Assembly: GCA_020057985.1 (NCBI GenBank)
Contig: JAGVEU010000101.1
Span: 1-5,608, forward strand
Direction: 5' to 3'
DNA: 5,608 nt
From: Calditrichota bacterium
GTDB taxonomy: Bacteria > Electryoneota > RPQS01
The position numbers and the translations under genes were made by a program. Below, piece by piece: positions 1 to 5,505 of this stretch; the stretch's first letter is position 1; each line of letters begins with the position of its first letter. Below the pieces are notes generated by a model that did not search any database, was not told where the DNA came from, and saw only the letters and a program-made list of their open reading frames with translations.

Positions 1-111
1 CGTATCGTCAATCACCATAACTGCCGCGCTGCCAAGCATAGATCCGGCTGCGGCCACAGATTCAAAGTCGAGTTTAAGGTCTTCGCACTCTGCGGCAGTC
101 AGGATGTGAGA
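1..111 (-). pseudogene. nuoF: nuoF continuation beyond the in-frame TAG, cut by the window edge
   Basis: After the TAG at 112-114 the nuoF frame stays open for 37 codons to the window edge. It reads SHILTAAECEDLKLDFESV, then AAAGSMLGSAAVMVIDDT. This matches the NuoF segment that follows the conserved GGSS.PVL motif and leads into the GSMLGS.A strand; the N3 cluster cysteines would follow outside the window. No gap is needed to align the two sides, so a single base change (for example TCG to TAG) explains the break better than a frameshift or insertion. No start codon suited to independent translation is seen at the junction. This is either a nonsense-mutated gene or a sequencing or assembly error; recoding of TAG is less likely. 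Confidence 0.8.
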
Positions 112-981
112 CTAAGATCCTCCGGGAATAACAGCCTTCAGTTGACGCCCGCCGGGGATTCCACCGCCGCATTCATAAATCAAAGTCTTGAGCGGCACAC
201 CCATCGGCAATTCATACACGCCGGGCTTCTTCACATTACCTGACAGAGAGAACAGACATGTCCCGCCGTTTTTCGGAGTTCCCATCGCCGCAAATTTCTC
301 CGCTCCCATTTCCAGTATTCGTGGAACAGCAGCCAGAGTCTCGACGTTATTGACAATCGTGGGCATTCCCCACAGACCGACTGCCGCAGGGAAGAACGGC
401 GGTTTAAGACGCGGCCAGCCTTTCTTGCCTTCGAGGGATTCAATCAATCCTGTTTCTTCACCGCAAATATACGCACCCGCTCCGTTATGAGTGTGAACCT
501 GACAAGACCAGCCGCTCTTCAAAATATTATCGCCGACGAATCCCATAGAACGGGCTTCATCAATAGCCTTCTGAACCACGTTCGTCGGGTAGAAGTACTC
601 GCCACGAATATAGACATAGATGCGCTCAGCCTGAATAGCCCATGCACAGATCAGAGCGCCCTCAAGCATCAAATGCGGGTCGTATTCGAGAATCAGGCGG
701 TCTTTGCAAGTACCCGGCTCAGACTCATCGGCATTGACACAGACATAGCGTGGGAACTTGTCCTTGGGCACAAAACCCCACTTCGTGCCTGCTGAAAAAC
801 CCGCTCCGCCGTGACCGCGCAGCCAAGAGTCCTTCACCATTTTGGTAACACCGTCCGGCTTCATCTTCACGGCCTTCTTAAGCATCGAATACGCGCCGGT
901 CTTCATCGCCGTCTCAATATGCGCCTGATTCGGAACTGTGAAATTGCGGGAAATCACGCGCACGACTCCGTTGGAACTCAT
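112..981 (-). CDS. nuoF: NADH-quinone oxidoreductase subunit F, cut short by an in-frame TAG
   Basis: NuoF is the cytoplasmic NADH-binding, FMN-carrying subunit of complex I; it passes electrons from NADH to the Fe-S chain. The 289 codons before the stop hold the Rossmann-like FMN/NADH part: the glycine-rich loop LRGHGGAGFSAGTKW (residues 54-68), NADESEPGTCKDR (83-95), GAGAYICGEETG (167-178), and SLEGKKGWPRLKPPFFPA then VNNVET (about 182-214). The ATG at 981 overlaps the nuoE stop (ATGA), and AAGGAG lies 7 bases upstream (989-994), so the start is well supported. The family runs to roughly 430 residues. The C-terminal domain with the four cysteines binding the N3 [4Fe-4S] cluster is absent from this frame, because codon 290 is TAG inside the conserved GGSS motif. 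Coding sequence continues beyond it (see 1-111). The FMN loop also has His57 where Arg is usual. Family assignment is certain; whether a functional protein is made is doubtful. Confidence 0.93.
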   Translation of the reverse strand: MSSNGVVRVISRNFTVPNQAHIETAMKTGAYSMLKKAVKMKPDGVTKMVKDSWLRGHGGAGFSAGTKWGFVPKDKFPRYVCVNADESEPGTCKDRLILEYDPHLMLEGALICAWAIQAERIYVYIRGEYFYPTNVVQKAIDEARSMGFVGDNILKSGWSCQVHTHNGAGAYICGEETGLIESLEGKKGWPRLKPPFFPAAVGLWGMPTIVNNVETLAAVPRILEMGAEKFAAMGTPKNGGTCLFSLSGNVKKPGVYELPMGVPLKTLIYECGGGIPGGRQLKAVIPGGS

Positions 982-1520
982 GCCTTCGCTCCTTCCGCAA
1001 CATTGCCCAGCAGGGGTGTCGGCTGATCAGGCGGAACCGGATTGCCATTGCGAAATCCGTCAAGGATGTGGTCAACCCTTTCCACGGAAAGCTGAAAGTA
1101 CTGATCCTCGTTGACCAGCATCATCGGCCCCCACGCACAGCCGCCGAGACACTCAACACAGCGCAGGTTAAACATGCCATCTTTTGTGGTTTCTCCTGGA
1201 CGAATTCCAAGCTTGTCCTCGATATGCTTCTGAATCTCCTCGCCACCCATTAGGCAACACGCGATGTTCTGGCAGTACTGAATAAGAAACTTGCCGACGG
1301 GCTGGGCGCGCATCATCGAGTAGAACGTGAGCACTTCGCGCACCTTGACCAGCGACACTCCGCACATTTTGGCCAGCCACGTTTCCACATCGGGAGTGAT
1401 TGCGCCAAACAGCTTCTGCGCCTCCGCCATCAGCGGAACAAGCGCCGATTCGCGATGTTCATTCGGGTAGCGAAAGATGATCTCTTCCGCTTTGCGATCC
1501 AGTTCTGGAGGGATGTTCAT
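978..1520 (-). CDS. nuoE: NADH-quinone oxidoreductase subunit E ([2Fe-2S] subunit)
   Basis: NuoE is the thioredoxin-fold subunit of the NADH dehydrogenase module; it binds the N1a [2Fe-2S] cluster and docks on NuoF. The 180 residues cover the usual family length. An N-terminal helical part (about 5-70) has YPNEHRESALVPLMAEAQ and VREVLTFYSMM. It is followed by PVGKFLIQYCQNIACC, LGIRPGETTKDGMF and CVECLGGCAWGPM. The cluster ligands are visible as Cys83 and Cys88 (C-x4-C) and Cys124 and Cys128 (C-x3-C). The ATG at 1520 follows an in-frame TAA 12 bases upstream, so no longer version exists; no good Shine-Dalgarno sequence precedes it. Its TGA overlaps the nuoF ATG by four bases, which suggests coupled translation. 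The 58-base gap to nuoD holds no convincing terminator. The gene looks intact. Confidence 0.96.
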   Translation of the reverse strand: MNIPPELDRKAEEIIFRYPNEHRESALVPLMAEAQKLFGAITPDVETWLAKMCGVSLVKVREVLTFYSMMRAQPVGKFLIQYCQNIACCLMGGEEIQKHIEDKLGIRPGETTKDGMFNLRCVECLGGCAWGPMMLVNEDQYFQLSVERVDHILDGFRNGNPVPPDQPTPLLGNVAEGAKA

Positions 1521-1578
1521 AGATGATATTTACGTTGCCGATTCGGAATGCAGCCAACTCCGTCTGGCGTCACAAGCC

Positions 1579-2844
1579 TTAACGATCCAGTTCTCCGCCG
1601 ATCATGTTCACGGAGCCGAAAGTCGGTATAATGTCCGCCAACATGCCGCCGTTGATGAGTTCCGGCAGTGCGGCCACAGCATGAAAGCACGGCGGTCGGC
1701 AGCGAACTTTCCACGGCTTATCATTGCATCCGTCTGTGGAGTTTTCGTCGGGATGGCTGACCACATAAAATCCGAGTTCACCGTTTGCCGCTTCCACTGA
1801 CACATAGACCTCGCCTTTGGGGACGCGAATGCCATGTCCGTGCATGATGAGCTTGAAATGGTTCATCAAGCCCTCGATGTTGCCGTAGGTGTCTTTTTTG
1901 TCAGGCAATGTCACACGCTTGTTGGCAACCGAAATCGGTCCGTCGGGAATCCGTTTCACACACTGTTCAAGAATGCGGCAGGATTGCTCCATCTCTTCCA
2001 TGCGCACAAGATACCGGTCGAAGTTATCGCCTTTCTTGCCGATGGGAACGGTCCAATCGAGGTCATGATAAATAAGATAAGGATGATCCTTGCGCACATC
2101 ATAGGGTATTCCCGATCCTCGCAAAAACGGGCCGGTGATTCCCCAATTCAGAGCGCGTTCGCCGCTGATGACACCGACTCCATCCATACGCTCCACGAAG
2201 ATGCGATTGCTCGTGAGTAGAATATGGCACTCGCGAAGGATTTCCCGCACTTCACCGATCATCCACGTGCATTTCTCAAGCCAACCCTCGGCCAGATCAA
2301 AGGGCATTCCACCTACTCGCGTGCTGTTCGTAGTCACGCGGGCACCACAGTAGTCCTCGATGAGTTCGTAGCAGTACTCGCGACCCTTAATCATATAGAG
2401 AAAGACCGTGAATGCGCCCAACTCCATCGCAGATGCTCCGACGCAGGTAAGATGGTCGGCAATACGCGAAATCTCACAGAGAAGCGTGCGAATGTACTGT
2501 CCACGCGGTGGGACCTCGACTTCGAGCAATTTCTCCACGGCCATACAGTAGCCGACATTGTTGATGCAGGCAGATACATAGTTCAGTCGGTCAGTATAGA
2601 TCAGCGCCTGATTCCACGTGCTGTCTTCGCAGCTTTTTTCGAAGGCGCGATGCAGATAGCCGATTTCCACTTCGCTCTCCAACACGTGTTCGCCGGAGAG
2701 TTTGGTGATTATGCGCAGAATGCCGTGCATGGCCGGATGCGACGGCCCGACATTGAGTATCATCTCATGCTCGCGGAACTCAGTCGTCGCCGGCGGAACC
2801 GCAGTCTGAATATCAAGCTGTTCTATTAGAGAGTCTTTAGCCAT
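1579..2844 (-). CDS. nuoD: NADH-quinone oxidoreductase subunit D (49-kDa-type)
   Basis: NuoD belongs to the connecting module of complex I at the membrane face; with NuoB it forms the quinone-reducing cavity. The 421-residue product is full length: it starts with the usual short variable leader, has NVGPSHPAMHGILRI (31-45), GYLHRAFEK (62-70), SRIADHL, GVGVISGERAL and DVRKDHPYL, and ends in the typical acidic GGELDR. His40 and Tyr89 align by motif with the quinone-headgroup residues His38 and Tyr87 of Thermus Nqo4. Near residues 366-382 a slightly long loop (HPDENSTDGCNDKPWK) replaces the commoner short DGSGKPY type. I chose the ATG at 2844; an in-frame TTG lies one codon upstream, and neither has a clear Shine-Dalgarno sequence. 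In most operons nuoC sits directly upstream; here a lipoprotein gene ends 45 bases before it. The gene looks intact. Confidence 0.97.
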   Translation of the reverse strand: MAKDSLIEQLDIQTAVPPATTEFREHEMILNVGPSHPAMHGILRIITKLSGEHVLESEVEIGYLHRAFEKSCEDSTWNQALIYTDRLNYVSACINNVGYCMAVEKLLEVEVPPRGQYIRTLLCEISRIADHLTCVGASAMELGAFTVFLYMIKGREYCYELIEDYCGARVTTNSTRVGGMPFDLAEGWLEKCTWMIGEVREILRECHILLTSNRIFVERMDGVGVISGERALNWGITGPFLRGSGIPYDVRKDHPYLIYHDLDWTVPIGKKGDNFDRYLVRMEEMEQSCRILEQCVKRIPDGPISVANKRVTLPDKKDTYGNIEGLMNHFKLIMHGHGIRVPKGEVYVSVEAANGELGFYVVSHPDENSTDGCNDKPWKVRCRPPCFHAVAALPELINGGMLADIIPTFGSVNMIGGELDR

Positions 2845-2889
2845 CAAATAACTTAAGGTTCCATATTAATTTACTGGTCGGCAAGTCAA

Positions 2890-4653
2890 CTACTTGCACT
2901 CCACCACATTTCCTCGCGGAGCCGACATGAATCCCGTCGGAGCTTCATCAATCAGGACATTGTCCACGTACATGTAGCCGGAGGATCCCTGTGAAGCTAT
3001 TCTCACATAGCCTATGCTGCTCTGCGTGTAGTAAAAATAGGCGTTGTCCCTGACATGATCTCCGTCAATGTAGAGATCGTAATAGTCATTCGAGCAATCG
3101 AACTCGGCGCGCACATGTATCCACTGATTGTTCGCGTACGCTCCAACGGACGAGGAGTTGCAGTAGATCGTGCCGCCATAGAACTCAAGAAAGATCGCGG
3201 AGTTCATGCCTGTTCCCATAATGTCAATGCGAATGTACGCTTCACTGGTCGTTTGCGGTGGGCGAACATCTACTTCGAAACTTCCTGAGTAAACCTGCCC
3301 GAAGACGTTTGATTGGGTCAGTATATAAGAGGAGTTGCTGGAGTTGGAGTCTGAAATCATGCACGACTTTGCAGAGCCACCGGCACCGGGACTGACAATG
3401 GTGATACCGGTAAATGATCCGCCATCCGAAACTTGCCATAGGCTGTTGCTGGTAAATGTCCCCAGCGGATAACCCTCAAAAGTCTCGGTAAACAACGCCG
3501 TTCTTTGAGCGTAAATAGTAATGCGCGACGATGTAACAAAGCCCACTTGCGCGTAAACTTCAGTCACTCCGGTTTGTCCGGCCTGAAAGAATCCGGGCGA
3601 AATAAAGACGCCGACAGATGGCGATGTCGAAATCCACTGCGCTCGATTGGTCAGATTCTGGACGGGATGATCTGTCACAGTTGCCATGGCAATAAATCGC
3701 AGCGTATCTCCACCATTCAATGTATCGGTCACGCTGCCGGGAGTAAGCTGCAGCGCCGTGACGTCCCAAACGTCTGCGTGCTCACTCGCCGAAGTAATAC
3801 CTGCTAATGTTGCGTTAACTGTATAGGCGCCCGCAGCTGTTGCGAAGAATACACCATTGCCAACGTGCAACAAGTGGGCAGGGTCAGACGCCACCCAGGT
3901 CACACGATCGCTGACATCAACGGTTCCGGACATCACCATCGTGGCATTGCAATGGAACACGAGTGTGTCAAGCGGCAAATAGGGAGCGGGTGTCCATAGA
4001 TTGGTTGTCATTGATGTGACACTATCCACAGTCAACGCCACCGGATAGCTATTGACATCGGTTAGCGATGCTGTTACAACCGTCTGTCCGACTTTGTCCG
4101 CATGTACAGCGCCATCGGACGTCATGTGAGCAACTGATGGATCTGTGAATGACCAGCTTACGGGGAGCCACGACGAGACGACCTGGCTTTGTCCATTGCT
4201 CAGTCTCGCCGTCAGCGTAGTGCCGGACTCTTCACCCTTAAGAAGTACGGAGTTCTCCAAAGTAATGGTGAGATGTTCAATACTATTGACGTTGAAATTA
4301 GCCCGAACAAACCATCCCTCCGGACTGATGGCCAGAACCTCTCCCACTCCTGTTCGCTTGGGACGAAGTACTCCCCAAGCATTGATGTCCGCCCAAGTAG
4401 GATCTGAAACCGCCCAGCTCATGAGGCTTGTCCAGTCCTGATCTGCAAAATCCTGATACTGTGCAATGCACCGCAGTTGGCAATCCAGATTTGGCGCAAG
4501 CAGATAGCCTTCAACCAACTCGAGGACAAGCCCTTGAAGTTGGTCATTGGGCACATTAACGGTGATGTTGTCTCCCTCTTCCGAGCAACCGGTGAACACA
4601 TACGAAGTCATAAGAAGAGAAAGAGCGACGAAAGCTACCAGTATTGTACGCAT
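2890..4653 (-). CDS. Ig-like (Big-type) repeat lipoprotein with C-terminal jelly-roll domain
   Basis: The 587-residue product starts with a hydrophobic signal segment (about 4-20) ending in FTGC, so Cys23 is the likely lipidated residue, followed by the acidic SEEGD. This points to an exported, membrane-anchored protein of a Gram-negative envelope. Residues about 30-125 are Trp-rich with a C-x3-C pair (Cys58, Cys62) and are unrecognised. Three beta-rich units follow (about 127-210, 212-297, 299-381). They have the Big-like pattern of threonine-rich strands, a W-x-S/T-x-(D/S)PS or ASDP turn, and a closing GxxTVxA-type strand. The last part (about 387-570) resembles a LamG/concanavalin-like jelly roll: ETFEGYPLGTF, SGSFEVDVRP, YYDLYIDGDHV and YMYVDNVLIDE. 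No type IX sorting tail is evident. GGGAG lies 5 bases before the ATG. The stop is TAG. It has no obvious link to complex I; adhesion or glycan binding is only a guess. Its place between the nuoC remnant and nuoD is odd. Confidence 0.88.
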   Translation of the reverse strand: MRTILVAFVALSLLMTSYVFTGCSEEGDNITVNVPNDQLQGLVLELVEGYLLAPNLDCQLRCIAQYQDFADQDWTSLMSWAVSDPTWADINAWGVLRPKRTGVGEVLAISPEGWFVRANFNVNSIEHLTITLENSVLLKGEESGTTLTARLSNGQSQVVSSWLPVSWSFTDPSVAHMTSDGAVHADKVGQTVVTASLTDVNSYPVALTVDSVTSMTTNLWTPAPYLPLDTLVFHCNATMVMSGTVDVSDRVTWVASDPAHLLHVGNGVFFATAAGAYTVNATLAGITSASEHADVWDVTALQLTPGSVTDTLNGGDTLRFIAMATVTDHPVQNLTNRAQWISTSPSVGVFISPGFFQAGQTGVTEVYAQVGFVTSSRITIYAQRTALFTETFEGYPLGTFTSNSLWQVSDGGSFTGITIVSPGAGGSAKSCMISDSNSSNSSYILTQSNVFGQVYSGSFEVDVRPPQTTSEAYIRIDIMGTGMNSAIFLEFYGGTIYCNSSSVGAYANNQWIHVRAEFDCSNDYYDLYIDGDHVRDNAYFYYTQSSIGYVRIASQGSSGYMYVDNVLIDEAPTGFMSAPRGNVVECK

Positions 4654-4658
4654 AATTT

Positions 4659-4663
4659 CTCCC
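4659..4663 (-). promoter_or_regulatory. Shine-Dalgarno site of the lipoprotein gene
   Basis: On the minus strand GGGAG is followed by AAATT and then the ATG at 4653. It is much stronger than anything before nuoD or nuoE and fixes the start of the lipoprotein gene just ahead of a signal peptide. Confidence 0.7.
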
Positions 4664-4721
4664 AGACTTTAGAAGTTAGAGTAACAATTCTGCATTGAGC
4701 ACGTGGCTCGTGGATGATAAA

Positions 4722-4814
4722 TTAGTTCTTCGGTCCGATCAGTGGTTGCCGTTTCTGTTTCGGGTAGTCCTTGCGGAGCGGATAGCCCTCGAAGCCTTCA
4801 TAGAGGAAACCTAC
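4722..4814 (-). pseudogene. nuoC: nuoC remnant: C-terminal tail only
   Basis: The minus-strand frame ending in TAA (4722-4724) reads VGFLYEGFEGYPLRKDYP, then KQKRQPLIGPKN. The block EGFEGYPLRKDYP followed by KQKRQPLI is the hallmark C-terminus of NuoC (30-kDa-type subunit), which helps link the NADH module to the quinone module. The match fades upstream: where the family has the strongly conserved HPDLRRIL, this frame has HVIEQVGFL. The frame then meets the TAG that ends the neighbouring 177-codon gene. No ATG, GTG or TTG start lies in frame in the remnant. Roughly 30 codons of a gene normally well over 150 codons survive, so this cannot make NuoC. It sits upstream of nuoD on the same strand as expected, but is separated from it by the lipoprotein gene. 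Confidence 0.82.
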
Positions 4815-4841
4815 TTGCTCTATGACATGCTGACATCTAAA

Positions 4842-5375
4842 CTAAGCTCTCGCGAGACCGAATAGCTGAGATATTTTCTGCCTAATGCGGATGATGCTTG
4901 AAGGGGGTAGTGTGCTAAGTTCTTTCATCACTTTTGCAACCATCCTCTCGCGAGAGTCCCGATTATACGTAATAGCTAGGTCTAGTTCATGTGCTGCGAA
5001 TTCAGCAAGCTTTTTGGGCGATGGAAAGAACCTTTGACTAATAAGCACACGACGAATAAACCGGAGATCGTTTGCAGTACTAATTTCTCTACTGAGGGAC
5101 CGATCTGAGTCAGGAGGACGATCCTGCGATGGTAAGACAATGGATGCACTTGTAGTTCCCGAGATTGTCTCAGTAATCGCTTCCGGATTCCGTCTTCGTT
5201 TTAAGTATGCATAGTCTCGAAGAGCCTTCATTACATCAGAAAAGGGAAGACCATTAGAAGCCGCTAATTCGGACAGTTCTCTAAGTTCTGTCCCTGAGTA
5301 GTCAGATATGATCGCAGATAGCCGGCTGATTAGACTGTACAGCCGCGCAGTGTCCCGCGACGTGTCATTTGTCAT
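4842..5375 (-). CDS. Hypothetical protein, helical with a Ser/Pro-rich linker
   Basis: I do not recognise this 177-residue protein. Residues about 8-62 look helical: TARLYSLISRLSAIISDYSG, then ELRELSELAASNGLP and a basic LKRRR stretch, possibly a DNA- or nucleic-acid-binding helical bundle. Residues about 66-98 form a polar linker rich in Ser, Thr, Pro and Asp. Residues about 103-175 are helical again (LRFIRRVLISQRFF, KKLAEFAAHELDLA, RERMVAKVMKEL, IIRIRQKISQLFG). There is no signal peptide or membrane segment, so it is probably cytoplasmic. GGAGGA lies 8 bases before the ATG, strong support for the start. The start overlaps the preceding 46-codon frame by 11 bases. It is visibly more AT-rich than the nuo genes and ends in TAG about 27 bases before NuoC homology begins. 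It is probably accessory DNA joined to the nuoC tail. Function unknown. Confidence 0.75.
   Translation of the reverse strand: MTNDTSRDTARLYSLISRLSAIISDYSGTELRELSELAASNGLPFSDVMKALRDYAYLKRRRNPEAITETISGTTSASIVLPSQDRPPDSDRSLSREISTANDLRFIRRVLISQRFFPSPKKLAEFAAHELDLAITYNRDSRERMVAKVMKELSTLPPSSIIRIRQKISQLFGLARA
4848..4857. repeat. Palindrome TCTCGCGAGA, copy 1
   Basis: A perfect 10-base palindrome near the 3' end of the 177-codon gene, 98 bases from a second copy. Here it encodes part of GLARA. Confidence 0.5.
4945..4956. repeat. Palindrome CTCTCGCGAGAG, copy 2
   Basis: A perfect 12-base palindrome containing the same TCTCGCGAGA core. It is read in a different codon frame from copy 1 (encoding DSRERM), so the repeat is at DNA level and not a protein repeat. 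Confidence 0.5.
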
Positions 5376-5505
5376 TGTTCAATTCCTCCACGAGTTCCAC
5401 TGCTATCCGTTCAATTTCACGCCCTGCGGATTCCTTCGTTTTGCGAAAGATGAACACTGGTTCGTGCTCTTTTGCCGACTCCGCAACATATCCTTGATCT
5501 GTCAT
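5365..5505 (-). CDS. Small hypothetical protein (46 residues)
   Basis: This short frame runs from ATG at 5505 to TGA at 5365-5367. The product starts MTDQGYVAESAKEHEPVFIF, followed by a basic stretch (RKTKESAGRE) and an amphipathic helix (IERIAVELVEELN). I do not recognise it. The composition looks like a real small soluble protein rather than a shadow frame: few rare residues, alternating charged and hydrophobic positions, and a helix-like C-terminus. Its TGA lies within the start of the 177-codon gene (11-base overlap), typical of a coupled gene pair, and its ATG overlaps the TGA of another upstream frame. There is no strong Shine-Dalgarno sequence, so translation may depend on the upstream frame. 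Antitoxin-like or regulatory roles are possible for such small upstream partners, but nothing specific shows it. Confidence 0.5.
   Translation of the reverse strand: MTDQGYVAESAKEHEPVFIFRKTKESAGREIERIAVELVEELNNDK
5384..5389 (-). promoter_or_regulatory. Shine-Dalgarno site of the 177-codon gene
   Basis: The minus strand reads GGAGGA, eight bases, then the ATG at 5375. The site lies inside the end of the upstream 46-codon frame. This near-perfect site supports the 177-codon frame as a real gene. Confidence 0.7.

Noticed and set aside
188..1026. Several plus-strand frames of 70-102 codons opposite nuoF and nuoE
   Set aside because: All are antisense to clear complex I genes, with compositions dominated by the reverse codons of those genes and no supporting ribosome binding sites.
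1521..1578. Possible hairpin in the nuoD-nuoE gap
   Set aside because: At most five pairs including a wobble, with a nine-base loop and no T-run. Operon continuity is more likely.
2224..2829. A 201-codon plus-strand frame opposite nuoD
   Set aside because: It lies wholly antisense to a highly conserved nuoD, has no recognisable motif, and is the kind of long shadow frame GC-rich genes produce.
2863..2889. Possible promoter for nuoD: TTGACT with TAATAT downstream
   Set aside because: The spacer is only 15 bases and the -10 match is 4 of 6. It overlaps the region right after the lipoprotein stop, and there is no further support.
4695..4707. Hairpin GAGC-ACGTG-GCTC between the nuoC tail and the lipoprotein gene
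   Set aside because: The stem has only four pairs and there is no following T-run, so it is too weak to call a terminator.
3464..4793. The peptide FEGYPL occurs both in the lipoprotein and in the nuoC tail, with a 17-base near-match (15 of 17)
   Set aside because: The similarity stops at that short stretch, the third-codon bases differ, and the flanks are unrelated. Chance is the simpler reading; the longer RKDYP and QPLI context still identifies the nuoC tail.
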